Below, in pieces: positions 34,066 to 45,902 of a stretch of DNA of 64,000 nt. A model generated the notes under the pieces. That model was not told where the DNA came from. It did not search any database and saw only the letters and a program-made list of their open reading frames with translations. This DNA is from Cepaea nemoralis (taxonomy: Eukaryota > Mollusca > Gastropoda > Stylommatophora > Helicidae): contig JACEFZ010028130.1 in the NCBI GenBank assembly GCA_014155875.1, positions 388,001-452,000 on the forward strand. The letters run 5' to 3'. A program made the position numbers and the translations under genes. Position 1 is the first letter of the stretch. Every line of letters starts with the position of its first letter.

Positions 34066-35200
34066 CCTGGCAGAATTATCTCAATGGAAGTTGGCATACT
34101 TTAATTCTTCTTCTTCGCCTTTGTTCGTCAGAAAATTTTGGTTTGGACGTTGTTGAGTTGTACCAGTTCACAGCACCTTTCGGCCGACATATCTGACTTT
34201 CTCAGGAGTTTATTGACCGGATTAGTATTCCCGGGAGTTTTATAGAACGTGCTACGGTTTCGAAGTTTAAATGACATCTACCTATCTCCATCTATTTGTT
34301 ACACACCAACTGGCTTGTCGATAGCCATCAAGGGTGTCACTTTAATAGAGAATACCATCGATGGACATTTACCCATGCTTTGGAGATGTGATGACGACTG
34401 CACAATGGTCTCCGATCACTGTTTCTCTAGAGACCACGGAGTTGGAGATCCGCAGTCACTTCGGTGTAAGCCAATGTTGGCCACGTGTCCGTTGTGGGTG
34501 ACGATGTGGCGAGGACGTATAGTAAACGTCTTGCATGGAGTTCCATCAAACCAGCTCATAGTCTGCTGGCACCCGAGGTGTGGCAGAGAATATCTCTTTA
34601 TGTGCATCACGGTCGCCTTAACTTTCCCCAGTGCCTGTGACCGAGATCATCTCACCACGTGTCATTTCTATAACAATGTTGTTTTTCCTTGTTGGGAATT
34701 ATCTACCTTGAAGTTCCTATCATTTACTTCTACAACATTGTTCTTTTTTTTCCTGGTGGAATAATCACCACGGAAGTTCGTGTCATTTACTTCTAATTGT
34801 GTTCTTTTGTTCCTGGTTCTTTTTTTTTTTCTTGTAAAATTATCTCTCAGGTACTTAGTTAGGTGTCATTGAATGCAGAAGCGTGTCTTAATTATAATCG
34901 TCGCCTTATACTTGTTCTCCAAGAGCAACCCTGTTATGACGAGATCAAGACGTCAATTCACGATCATGATTAATATAATCGTCCAAAAGAAACTTTGTTA
35001 ATGAATGAGATTATGAGTCTTGAATAGACACACGCTGGAAACAGACATTATGGACAAAAATAACAGCCAGAACGCAAGCAGTGATTACAGGAAAGGCCAA
35101 GTGGTAGCTCCAGAAGATTAACGTGAAGCGACCTGTACAACTAATATAGGTACCGGGTAAGTACAATTAAGCCCACGCGCGGCTGAGTGCAAACAGTTAA
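34066..35200. other. Unassigned sequence including a 171-codon ORF
   Basis: The forward ORF 34249-34764 is fairly cysteine-rich but has no motif I know and ends in poly-Phe from a T run, so I do not support it. A diverged ~70-bp duplication (catttacttctacaac / catttacttctaattg) lies at 34.69-34.81 kb. Confidence 0.4.
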
Positions 35201-35204
35201 CATC

Positions 35205-36060
35205 ACATCAAATAGGGACATGGGATGTTCAAACCATGAGTGCGGGTAGGAAATGGGGGACAATACAAAGCAAGCAATGGGAAGACTTCATATCTTGTGA
35301 ATGTGTGAAACCAGATGGAAAGGAACAGAAATGAAAACATCCAAGGACTATACAATTGTCAATTATGTGGGAGAGAAACAACAATGTGCTGTATCATTTA
35401 TAGATTTGGAAAAATGAAAATAAATTGTGATCTGTCCAGAAGGGTATTGGGCTGCATCAGATAGAATTTTACCAGTACAGTTAACTGAAAAACCTGCTGA
35501 TGTGAACATCTTTCAAGCATATGCTACAACAGGAAACGGCAGTGCGGGCAGTGTGTGCGGATTTTTATAGTGACAATGATAATGCTTTGAAGAACTGCAA
35601 AAAATTAAAACTAAATATCTTAATAGATGACTTTAATTGTCGAGTAGGAAAGCAAAAAGATGGCTCTAGTGTAGGCAATTTTGGACTTTTTTTGTGTGCA
35701 TATCCTTTACAGGACATCGCTGTCAACACCAGCATATTTCCGCTGTACTAGATGATCGTAATGAAAGAGGAGGCAGACATGTCTAGTGAGCAAAAGAGCA
35801 TGATATGATTATTGGGAACACATAGTATCAACAAGATGCTTTGAGATTATGGACATGGAAGAGCCCTGACAAAAAGATCATAAACGAGACTGACTACAAC
35901 CCCATCAATAGAAGATTTCGAAATTCTTTAAAAGTAGCAAGAGCTATACTAAATGCAGATTGCTGCAGAAAGGAGCCAAAGAAGAACAGCATGATGTGCC
36001 CGTTACATACCACCAAAAGAAAAGAATGATCAAAATCAGTCAGAAAGCCACCAAAACCTG
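35205..36060 (+). pseudogene. Decayed RTE-type LINE endonuclease region
   Basis: Reading forward in shifting frames: a GTWDVQTM start like the (N)IGTWNVRTM box, ...NIFQAYATTGNGSAG, a DDFNCRVGKQKDG box (about 35.63 kb), RNERGGRH, KEHDMIIGNT, then LRLWTWKSPDKKIINETDYN and INRRFRNSLKVARAILNADC at 35.84-35.97 kb. The order is that of an RTE endonuclease domain. Many stops are present, and a SINE tail interrupts it at 35.69-35.75 kb. Confidence 0.8.
35688..35750 (-). mobile_element. SINE tail fragment inside the RTE relic
   Basis: The words gcatatcctttacaggac, atcgctgtcaacaccagc and atatttccgctgta are the reverse complement of the tail of the tRNA-derived SINE at 10.9/12.3/18.6 kb. A T run precedes it, which fits a reversed poly(A) end. 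Confidence 0.7.
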
Positions 36061-36061
36061 C

Positions 36062-36365
36062 TCAAGATGACTACCACGTTATGGATAGACCAGAACAAGT
36101 CATTATTCTGCGCCTCAGAACAGGGCACAATAGATTACGCAACCATATTTATGCAAAATTCAAGATTGGTGAATCAGCTATGTGTACATGTGGATTGGCG
36201 TCACAGACAGCAGAGCACATACTCCAAGACTGCCCAAAATATAACATATCTAGGCAAACCTTCTGGCCTAGAGAGACGACAGTGATAGATAAACTCTATG
36301 GACCGCTGTGTGAACTGAAAAAGACAGTTCAATTCATACAAGAGACAGCATTGCAGTTATAGACA
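36062..36365 (+). pseudogene. LINE C-terminal fragment with zinc-binding CxC...H...C tail
   Basis: The frame is open from DDYHVMDRPEQVIILRLRTG through HNRLRNHIYAKFKIGESAMC, TCGLASQTAEHILQDCP and PRETTVIDKLYGPLCELKKT to FIQETALQL and a stop. The RLRTGHNRL ... CxCG ... AEHxLxxCP pattern is the conserved C-terminus of several LINE pol proteins. It belongs to a different LINE from the RTE relic to its left. Confidence 0.85.
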
Positions 36366-36380
36366 TATTTCAAGCGAACG

Positions 36381-36447
36381 AAAGAAGAAGAAGAAGAAGA
36401 AGAAGAAGAAGAAGAAGAAGAAGAAGAAGAAGAAGAAGAAGAAGAAG

Positions 36448-36478
<31 letters not shown>

Positions 36479-36479
36479 T
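36381..36479 (+). repeat. (AAG)n microsatellite
   Basis: About 98 bp of aag triplets directly downstream of the LINE C-terminal fragment, possibly an expanded 3' tail. Confidence 0.96.
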
Positions 36480-37310
36480 GCAGAGATAACACATTAATGT
36501 TAGTCAATGTCTCCTTTAATAAGCAATGGCAAACTGCTAAATATAAAATTCTAAATCAAAACCATCTAATAGCAGCTGATCTGCAATGGTCATATACATT
36601 TTAAAAACTGAGACAAATAAAGGTAAAGAGTGTCAAACATATACCAAATATCATAACATTTGATATATATCCAGTAGAGAATGGGAATAGTTCAAGATGT
36701 AATGAACAGTGGGACATATTGAAGAATTTAGTCAGACAGACTGAATAAATAACTATCCGAAAAATTAAGATGATATGTCGTGAACACTGGATGACTGGAA
36801 ATAGCTTAAAACTAATGGAAACGTGAAGAAACAACTAATATAACCATGACAATATGAAGATATTTAAAGGAAAATTATTCTGAGGCAAAAGAAGCAAGGC
36901 TTGAGAAAAAATTTCAGTACAATTATAAAACAAATTTAAAAAAAAAAACAAAACACATAATACCCAAAAGATCAAAATAAATAACAGAAAAATTAATGTC
37001 AGCACACATCAAATGGTTACCTGAAAAGCAAAAAAGGAAAAATCATAATTAAGAAGGATCATATTGTAAATACACGGCCAGAACACGATAAATTAGTGTA
37101 TTTATTTATATAAAGTACAATATGTTATTCCATATAATAATGAAGAACCAACAATTTAAAAATCGCAATTTCTGAATGCCCTTAATCATTTGAAAATTGA
37201 CAAGACTCCCGATCCAGACAAAATCACAACAGAAATAATACAACACTACAAAAAAAAAAAAAGAAATGTGTTTTGGGGTGCCAAACATTTTACACATTAT
37301 TTTGCATAAA
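36480..37310 (+). pseudogene. AT-rich RTE-like remnant
   Basis: Mostly unreadable. Near 37.17-37.24 kb the forward frame gives HLKIDKTPDPDKITTEIIQHY, a weak match to the LKNGKAPGPDGITAEMI box that precedes the RT domain in RTE elements. I call the region an old RTE relic with low certainty. Confidence 0.45.
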
Positions 37311-38094
37311 TGAGGCCTGCTAAATCAAAATATCACATGTATTTGTCTGTAGCAGCTCTAGATTGTGAGAAACGGGCATTTGCGTATTTAATTAATATTA
37401 CTACATTATTTTCTACATAAGGCTCTGGTAATAAAGTATTTCTATCTATTCCCTTACACAATTTGGAATTCTAATGGTTTGGAGAGAGCCCAAGAACCAC
37501 TATGATGACTTATGTCTGTGTTGTTAATATAAGGAAATTAATGAACATATCCAGATTTAGATTCTGCTAGACGGCCTGTTCTACGCGGAGATAACATACC
37601 AGTTCCATCTTTCAGTCAGATTTCGGATTCATTGCTGGGTGATGAAACAGCAGTGGCGAGTTGAAGGACAATTGACAGTTAAAGTGGTTTCGAAGAAGAT
37701 TTTCCAGCTGCTCAACGCTTGGACCAGCGTGAACTGAGTGATCTAATGATCTAATCCGAGATCTATATCTCTCATAGGAATCGTCAAAACTTTTGACTTC
37801 AAGATCAAAAGAAATAAAAATTTACTGACTGCTGTAACAAAGGTTACATTTTATCGCAGCAGAGCGCAAAGTTCACTTCCATTCATTTGTACAAAAAACA
37901 ACCTTGTTTTTTTTTATTTTTACTAATGTAGGAGGTCTTGTAAACGAAATGGGTGTAAATTATACACTAGATGAGTGGCGATTTCTCATTGACAGCTCTA
38001 AAAGAAGCTTGAAAGGTGTTCTTTTACACATTGTAACACATATGGCTCAATTCCAATTGCCCATTCTACTACAGCTGAGTTGAGTTAAGCAAAG
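37311..38094. other. Unassigned sequence
   Basis: No gene recognised. Around 37.57-37.74 kb a forward stretch has reasonable coding texture but no family I can name. Confidence 0.35.
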
Positions 38095-38527
38095 AACTGA
38101 CATCACCGCATTCAGGACATTCCCATACGCGTCACGTCCCCTCGTTCAACAGCCAGCGAAGAGTCACACTACTAATCGTTCCCACCGCCATCTGATTGAA
38201 AACTCTCCCTATCTTCCCTCTCAGTTTTGAGATTCTACTAGAACCCCTGCAAATCCCCCGAACTCTCATCCTATCCGCATACGGGTTCTCAGTCTGCTAT
38301 TCCCCACCTTCTCCACCTGGTCCCACAGGCGCATGACCTCCCCCACCCCCTTCCGCTTGTCCATAAGTAATCTACAACCAAGAGGCGCATTCCCTGCCAG
38401 CCTATCAGCCTGTTCATTCCCCCGCACTCCCACACGGTCAGGGCAAAAAATCCATACAATTCTCACAACCCAAGCCAGACGGAACACTTCCACCAAACCA
38501 AATCCGTACAATACGCCCTCTTTCACA
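38095..38527 (-). pseudogene. RNase-H-bearing LINE, 3' fragment
   Basis: Reverse-strand ORF (from 38526) reads FRLAWVVRIVWIFCPDRVGV, RGNEQADRLAGNAPLG, then KGVGEVMRLWDQVEK and, past a stop-free run, a C-terminal WECPECGDVSS. The HxGxxGNExAD-type box is the last catalytic region of the RNase H domain in I-group LINEs, here with Asp-Arg in place of the usual Gly-His. A distinct copy from the element at 39.6-43.7 kb, because both include this same region. Confidence 0.75.
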
Positions 38528-39575
38528 CAGGAGGGTGATAATTATGAAGATAGGTTTCCTCCTCTCCACAGCAAGGAACAATCTATCAGTAACAACAACG
38601 TGCTACCACAGCCTCGTGTTAGCCACGAATCAGAGCCTGTAGTTGGAAGTCGTTACACACCCGTGAGAAACCAACAGTATCCATTTCATTGTAACCCAGA
38701 GTTGTTATACCTCACACGGTTTAGCCCAGCTTCACTTCGTCAGGCACCTATGATGTCGGTGTACCAAGGGCCAACACAGCCTGATATTTACTAGCACTTC
38801 AGCACAAAGCAACACCTGATCTCAGTACAAGAAAGTGTCTCTCCCAGAACGTTTATGTGCATACTTGGTTATTGCATCATATAGTAACGTAATAGATTGT
38901 TCGTGACTATAAACATTGACTCGTATTGATGTCACAGAAATTGATACTTAGTTGTATATCTTTTATAATACCTTTTATTGTGTTTATACTGTGAGTGTGG
39001 GGGTCTTCACCGCTCATCCTTACTGATCTGTATACGTATTTTTGTGTGTGTTTATATTGACAGAGATATTACTGTTTCTCTGTACTTTAGAGTGCGTATT
39101 GTTATAAGGGACGTAAGTTGTATTCATTTTGTGTTTTAACAATTTATGATTACGCATTGTTATAATGTCTAATAAGTACGAACACTGGCTCAGTTATAAT
39201 GGGCTCAGAATCGGGAATTTAAACATCTGCCATCTATTCGGGAAGCTGCCCGAACTAAAACTCATACTTAATCAAAATTTTCACATCTTCGGCGTCAGCG
39301 AAAGTCGATTAAATGGTAACATCTCAGATGATGACATCGCTATCAGAGGTTTTAAAACCATTAGAAGAGATCCCTATCAGAAACAAGAGACGGGTATTGC
39401 AGTTTACATTTCTAACTCGCTTAACGCCGGCCGCAGGCTAGATTTTGAAACCTGTGAGATTGAGTGTTTATGGCTTGAGGTTAAACTTCAAAATCGCACA
39501 CCCCTAGTAGTTGGCTATCTCTATCGAAACCCCAGTGCAGGAAATATCTGATATGGTACAATTATTCTGAATTAG
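38527..39575 (+). pseudogene. CR1-like LINE fragment: ORF1 end and endonuclease start
   Basis: The forward frame to 38794 (RFPPLHSKEQSI ... MMSVYQGPTQPDIY) ends at a stop, then ~370 bp without a long ORF, then 39165-39551: LRIGNLNICHLFGKLPELKL, FHIFGVSESRLNG, YQKQETGIAVYISN, RRLDFETCEIECLWLEVKL and VVGYLYRNPS. These are the N-terminal landmarks of a CR1/Jockey-type endonuclease (the NxxGVSESRLN box with its catalytic Glu, the GGxAxYI-like box, the GxxYRxP box). It stops at NI* and is cut off before the SDH region, so the element is 3' truncated. It abuts reverse-strand LINE sequence on both sides. Confidence 0.8.
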
Positions 39576-42395
39576 TTAAAAGCATGCTGTCGAGTGTTTG
39601 TAAGCTTGTATGTAATATGAGCATAAAATTTCGCTACCCCCATAACCACTCCTCGCTGTCTCATTCTTGCCAGACCATGGTAATCCATTTGCTCCTCCGA
39701 GGTGTACACGTGCTCCCACAAGGCCGCAACCACGTCTGCCTTGTCTTGTATCAATACTCCACCAAGTTCTGCAGAGCCAGCCAATCTGTCCGCCTATTTA
39801 TTTCCAAGCACACCGGCATGCCCCGGAAAAAAGATCCAAGCGATGCTTGTCCAAGCCACTCCGCACGAAGCCTGCCCGTCCTCACCCTCGTCAGCATGCT
39901 TTCTGAGTCAGTTACAATCACGATGTGTGTGTCGTATTCTCCACCCAGCGGAGAGCCGCAGTGACTGCCTCTACCTCCATTCTTAAGCTGGATGTTGTGG
40001 TATCATATGTCAGGCTCTCCTGCACAAAACTTCGACTATTAGCTTTGGCTATGAACCCCCAGCCACTTCTCTCACCCCTTGACACCGAACCATCTGTGTA
40101 ATAATCACATCACCCGAGTGAGCATTGTCCTGAATTAGTTGCTGGATTTTCACTTCTGTGGCCCCTGCTGGCCACTCCATTCACTCCCGGCTTAATGTGA
40201 TTATAACTCTGCACAAGTCTGACTGCTCCGCTGGCACTCTGACCCACTCCTCTCCACGCCTAATGTTCTCCAAGGGGCACACCTGTCTGATCGTATCATC
40301 CGCCTGAACCATCCATGATTTCCCTCATATCAGTCGCTGACCCTTAACTGCATCCAGCGTCTTATGCAGTGGGTGGTCTGTGTCTGCAGCTACTCTGAGG
40401 TATGCCTTCGCCTGCATCACCTTGAGCATACCAGCAACAGTCGACAGACCAAGGATGTAACGCATACACACTACTGGGGTGTCTCTGGTGCATCCCAGAA
40501 TGACCCGCATAGCTTCGTTCTGTATGCTCTCTAACTTCACCAGCTGACTCTCTGAGACAGTGAGCAGTCCTAATCCATAATCAATTACTGAGAGGATCAA
40601 GTGCTGGTATAGTGTGAAAAGCATTCTCTGCTCTGTGTCCATTGCAGGCATATTTTTAAATACACTGAGTCCCTTTTGAGATCTTGTTACAACCATCTCC
40701 ACATGGTCCTTGAAGGATAGGCTCCTGTCAAATGTGATCCCCAGATACTTCAGTTTGTTCTCTCAGCTGACATTTCTACCAACTATCGCGAGGCTTGGGA
40801 CATCAGCTCTCACAATCCTGTTGTCCAGAGAACACCACAAAACAGCCGCCTTTTCCGGGTGGATGACAGCACTAATTTCTGTGCACCAGTCAATCACTTT
40901 ATCTACTGTAGCCTGTAACTCCTGGGCTGTTTGCCCCCTATCTCTCCCCTGCCTATATGCAAGAATATCATCTGCAAATGTTAGTATTTTTCCAACCCCT
41001 GGTGCTTCTAGATTTGCAATCTTGCTCGTATACACGTTAAAGAGCACCGGTGAGACTGCAGATCCCTGTGGCAGTCCCGGGGTTAAAATATGTGGCTCTG
41101 AGGTCCATGCACCCAGATGGAGAGCAACCCGACGAGAATGCAGGACGGCTGCTGTCTAGATAACCAACCAGGGATTGACCCTCTTCTCCATCAGTGCGGT
41201 CATCAAAATATCATATCGAACTCTATTGTACGCATCCTCGAGATCAAGCGCTACCGCCATCCTTTCCTGTCTACTCTGGAACCCCTCATTAACGTCAAAG
41301 GCAAAAGTGGCTGCATTTGACCAGGTATCTTTTCCTGGCCTGTAGCTCCCCAGGCCTCTTGGAAGAAGCTTCCCGCTTTCCAAAAGCTTTTGCAACATGA
41401 CAGCGACTATCTTCTCTAGAACCTTCCCAAATGTATTTTGAAGGGTGATGATTCTAAAGCCGCTTAGCTTTGAATGATCCTTGAATAGTTTTGGGAGAGG
41501 GATGAGATAGCTGTGCACCCAATCCTGCGGTTCTGATACTGTCCTAATGCTATGGTTAAAGCAGTCGGTCATCTCCTCCAGATCTGCATCGCTCAAACCC
41601 ATCATGTGGCCATACCTGACCCCATCGGACCCTGGTGCCGTGTCTTTTGCCTTTTTCAAAATGTGTTTAACATCTTCCACCCGCATGATGTCTTCATACT
41701 GCATATTCTTCGTGGTGCCAGATAACTCCTCTTTAACTGCATCCCTGGTGTCCGCATCATTATGATTGGTCTGCTCTAAAAATCTCTGGAGAAACGCTTC
41801 CCCTTTCTCTTTGTCTGTTGTCACGCGCACACCATCATCTCTATAAATTGTTCCCACTGTAATAGGCCGAACTTTTCTCTGCATTTGCCTGTGCAGTTTC
41901 TAGAATTTTTGCAGTGTTTTATCACCTCCAATCTCCTTCATGAAACATTAACATTTTGCCTTTTTGGCTCTGCAGCACAGCGCTTGAAAACCTCCACCTT
42001 GTCTTTCTTGACATTTTCCGCTGTGTCCACTTCCTCTCGGGAGCTTCGAGGTGTCTGTCGCACTTTCTTTAGCTGCTTAACTGCAGCTCTCTTTGCTTTC
42101 CAAGCATGGTCTACTTCTGGGGTCCACCATGGGGGCTGCAAAAAAGGAGTTTTAACAGTCCTGTTGCATGCCCCTTGTCTGAAGCGTCCAAGAAGGCAAT
42201 CGGTCCACTCATACCGGAAGGTCTTGCGCGCTCTCCCTGCTTTAACTTTCCTGGGTTTAGAGATCAGGACTGAGCATGGCATGTGATCACTCCCATGGTC
42301 ATTCAAAACAGTTCACTTTACATCAAGGACTGATGACTGAGAGACAAATGACAAGTCAATAGCTGTGTCTGCATCGCCAGTGTCAGAGTCTCACA
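39576..42395 (-). pseudogene. I-like LINE: endonuclease end, RT and RNase H (broken frame)
   Basis: Reverse strand, 5' to 3': endonuclease end with DADTAIDLSFVSQ and NDHGSDHMPC (SDH box, ~42.29 kb); linker PPWWTPEVDHAWKAKRAAVK; RT fingers with AKDTAPGSDGVRYGHM (~41.6 kb), VHSYLIPLPKLFKD, and motif A VALDLEDAYNRVRYD (~41.22 kb); a frame change near 41.16 kb; then motif B-side LFNVYTSKI and motif C KILTFADDILAY (~40.98 kb); thumb; LSVIDYGLGLL (~40.58 kb); RNase H with IVTDSESML (~39.9 kb) and ADRLAGSAELGG (39.78 kb). Stops and at least three frameshifts make it inactive, but gene order is complete. RNase H downstream of RT points to the I group (I, Nimb, Ingi or similar). Confidence 0.88.
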
Positions 42396-42924
42396 TGGAG
42401 TCGGTAGGAACATAGAGATAGAAGGGAATTAGAGAAGGGACATAACCCCAATACAAAAGAGACCCACTCGAATGCTCGAACAATCTAGAGCCTTCGAGAA
42501 GGATAGGTCAGTTCGCCTACAGCCCCGTGGACACAGGTGGAACCCGCTAACCGCGTGCCAGGACCTGTTCCACGAGAAGCTCGAGGAGAGTTACAGCCCG
42601 TGTCCGATCGAGACACGTCAGAGGGCAGACGCGGACTGGACATCGAAGAAGCAACAGGGCCTACCTTAAGGGGGACATGATAGATTGAACCCAAGTGTAT
42701 TTAGGGGTGTTACTCATAAGATAGATAGATGATAGAGTTTGTTGTAATGATCATGTATGATTGCTTTGTTATGAACTCCTGTGATATGCAACTCAAGGGT
42801 AGCTGGCTGCGAAAACCATTCTTCGCCAGTAAATAAATTATGTCAGATAGTATCAGAACGGAGTTTGTTGCCTGTATGAACCCGAGTTTCGTTCCCCTAG
42901 GTATCTAGGACGTTGACAGCCAGG
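42396..42924 (+). mobile_element. Insertion in the LINE endonuclease, probable solo LTR
   Basis: About 530 bp interrupt the LINE endonuclease frame: protein-level continuity (...CINDGSPTRIAMRPG / DSDTGDADTAIDLS...) is restored when it is skipped. It has GC-rich left and AT-rich right parts, an aaataaatt polyadenylation-like word near 42.83 kb, ends tctaggacgttgaca and carries no coding sequence of its own. These are LTR traits in the forward direction. I could not identify a clean target-site duplication or a second copy. Confidence 0.6.
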
Positions 42925-43700
42925 CCTCATTGCAATTCTAGTCGGGCTACCATCATTTATGCAGACCATATCGGAGTCCACCAAGGCATCCGCAAGGGCA
43001 ATTCCCTGTCGGTTTTCTCCACTACTGTCCCAATCTCTGTTCCTTGCATTGAAGTCTCTACATATGAGTAGCCTATCACCTGGTGATTCCTCCAGTTCCT
43101 TAAGCTAGTCCCAGTGTTCCTTTCTGACAAAACAGTCCACTGTGGCATATACATTTATGATGTTCCAACTTAAGCCACCAATCTCTATTTGTATACCCTG
43201 GACCTCTCTTGCACTGCGATTCCACTGGCTCAAGTCAAGTACCACATGCTTCACTCTTTCCTTCACCAGCAGACCTTGTCCATGTCTTTTATGCCCAGTA
43301 GGGTTTACATAACTGGCGTACCCAGTGCAGTGGTATTTGTCTGTATTTAGCTCCTGGAGCATGAGGACATCAAAATCATATATTAGTCTCTCCAATACAG
43401 GACCTCTCTGTCTGGCACTGCGACAATACAATTCCAGTATCCCACTCTTACATAGTTGAAACCTAGTCTCTCCACTTTTCGTCTTGTTCTCCTGGCGCCT
43501 GCCCTCCTATTTCTATGCCGTCTTCTCACACCATTTCCTCGTCTTCTCCTCCTCACTCTCTCTTCGCTAGCCTCTGAGGAATGTGTCAAGCGCAGAGCAC
43601 GTGCTCCGTAGCTCCGGCGACTGTTCCCGTGTTTAAATAAATCCATAGGCAAAGTTTGGATATTGCAGGAATAAACGGTCACCCTAACATTGCCTGCTTG
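42925..43700 (-). pseudogene. I-like LINE: 5' region and endonuclease N-terminus
   Basis: Reverse strand: an Arg-rich segment (RVRRRRRGNGVRRRHRNRRA, ~43.52 kb), then in another frame the endonuclease start (VLERLIYDFDVLMLQELNTD with catalytic Glu, ~43.36 kb), KRHGQGLLVKERVKHVVLDL, WNIINVYATVD (~43.15 kb), a frame change, and LLICRDFNARNRDWD (~43.03 kb; DFNARN box). It continues after the insertion at 42.4-42.9 kb as the element at 39.6-42.4 kb. Confidence 0.85.
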
Positions 43701-44637
43701 CTAGGGAAGAGGCAGGGGATGTCCCGCAGGAGTCCATACGCCTGGTGCCACCCCGCACGCCTGCCAATTGTCCAACGTTCACGACCAGTTAACCCATGGC
43801 CATGCAGTTCGTCAGCACGCTGGTCCACCTTGAACTTGGGGGTTTATATTTGGAGTTTTCCGTCTCCTAGATGAACTGCTGTCCAAAGCTAACGGGTTCC
43901 ACCTACCCGGGGAGGGGTTAGAGCGCCCCGACTCGCTTGGCAGGCACGGCTCCGAGCATATGAGGTATGTTCTAAGGAACTCAGATCCCACCCTGAGATC
44001 CCGCCTCGCCCTCTGTGCCCACCGCTAGTTGGTCCGCAGCTGCTTAATTCGATATTCGCAGCTAACCTCTATATCTAGAGGCCGTTTCACGATCCGCCAC
44101 CAGTGGACGCGCTGGGTCGGGGATGGTCGCCCCAGCTTTACCCAGAGAGTTAATAAGAGAACAGTGTTAATCTCTACGAGAGCCTGGTCTAAGGCGAGAT
44201 AGGTTGAATAGTAATAAGTTAGCAGCACAGAACAAAGGGATGTGAACTCTAAAGGTTACGAGTTCAACGGATCACGTGACACGAAAGCCGGGTCAAGCCT
44301 GCAAGAGCTCGGGACACTTCAGTCAAGCTAGGGTTGTCAGTTGAGACAGGCGTAGAATGATTACAGCCATTTTGAAACCAACCAAGAAGCAATGTTAACA
44401 TTCTGTTCCACTGTGCGAACATGTTGTGCGTCTACTTAGAATATTGCAGCTTGTGTGAAGATGACGGCAGTCGACGTGATAAAAGTTTCGTCTGTCACCG
44501 GCACAGTGTTGTGATCCAGGGTAATGGCGAGCACCGGTTGTAAGTAAAGTAGGCCCATATTTAAACTATGAACTCATTGACTGTAGGGTAGCTGTTTGAG
44601 AAGTGACGCCTCCAAGACGATTGTCGTTAAGTGCCAG

Positions 44638-44638
<1 letters not shown>
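43701..44638. other. Probable 5' flank of the I-like LINE, then unassigned DNA
   Basis: 43.7-44.05 kb is GC-rich like the adjacent LINE and may hold its ORF1 end or 5' UTR on the reverse strand, but I see no motif. 44.05-44.64 kb shows nothing recognisable. Confidence 0.4.

Positions 44639-44639
<1 letters not shown>

Positions 44640-44729
<90 letters not shown>
44640..44729. repeat. (AT)n microsatellite
   Basis: About 90 bp of at dinucleotides. The Tyr-Ile ORFs that cross it are artefacts. Confidence 0.98.
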
Positions 44730-44732
<3 letters not shown>

Positions 44733-45388
44733 CACCAGTCATGTCACTACGAAATATTGCGCCCCTCTACCCTCCTCTGTTTCGTGAGCATGAGGGGTTG
44801 TGCATGTATGGCTGATGAAACATTGTTAATTAATTTTGGTGACTTACACAAGGACGCTGAGTCGTGATTCTCTACACGTCCTGCATGTTATATGTTTTAA
44901 GTGTTGGTGTCCAGTATCTTTAACGAGCAAGAGCAAACAGATGTATGGCACTCGTGGGTGGCTCTAAGATATATAAAACAGGACTGAAAGAAGAATATAA
45001 AGATTGAAAGTCACCGTCAACATCATGAATTATGTGCAAAGTAAGAAAACAGGCTTTCACAGTCAAAATATGCAAAGTAGTAGACGCACAGGCTACCTTA
45101 ACTACATCAATTATGATCAACATCTACGACTCATCTGCAGTCATCTGCTGAATTTAACAGAAATGGTCCGTCACTAGGAGCTCACAGCCCATAGCGTCCA
45201 ACAGAAGATATTTATTTCGTGGCAGTAAATGGCTACCAGCCGAACAGTGAAATACTGGTAGCCGAGAAGTCCCATCATTTGCAGTGAAGAACAAGGATCT
45301 ATAGTCACTAAATAAACTGTATACTTACTGTCATTTTCAAGATGGCGATGATGAATTACCTTCCAAGATTAAATATCATCAAGACCAG
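44730..45388. other. Unassigned sequence
   Basis: No gene or repeat recognised; it ends at the (TTAG)n edge of the next element. Confidence 0.4.
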
Positions 45389-45902
45389 TTAGTTAGTTAG
45401 TCGTGGTTCCAACTTCACGGCAACGGGTCGTCCCCATATTGCTCCGTTCCTGTGCCAGTGAATATCACAAAATGCTCTCAGTGCCCCATGTGAACAATGG
45501 AATAGACAGGAGCGTCGGCAAGCCAACAACCCGCACAAGTACACTGTGCATAATGCCTCCGCCAGAATGCCAACACAAAAGTCCTCCACGAAAAATACAG
45601 TTCATCGTCGATGAAAACGGCAGTCACCAGAAAGACCTAATTGACCGGGCTTTTATCCCATATGGCTCGGTATCTTTCTGCAGGGCGACCCACCGAAAGC
45701 GCCGCACAAAGCACGAACTCCGTAGCTACAGCGACGACTCCCAGGAGTCTCCTGAAAAATGCACTTGTGAACCGAAAAGGCAAATCTATCAATCCAGCCA
45801 CAGTCGGCAGTCATCGTTCCGAACATGCAGTTCACGCGAAAAACAACCGCGGACAGATGCAAAAGCATTCCACGTGAAATTCACAGCCCACAGTGCAGTA
45901 GT
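45389..45902 (-). mobile_element. SINE-like element ending at (TTAG)n, second copy
   Basis: It carries ttagttagttag, tcgtggttccaacttcac, ggcaacgggtcgtccccat, cagtgaatatcacaaaatg, agctacagcgacgactcc and cgaaaaggcaaatctatc in the same order as the copy at 23.79-24.27 kb. A forward ORF of 167 codons crosses it but is not supported by the second copy, whose frame differs. Confidence 0.75.

Noticed and set aside
34249..34764. 171-codon ORF with several cysteines
   Set aside because: No recognisable motif, odd composition and a poly-Phe end from a T run; it may simply be a chance ORF.
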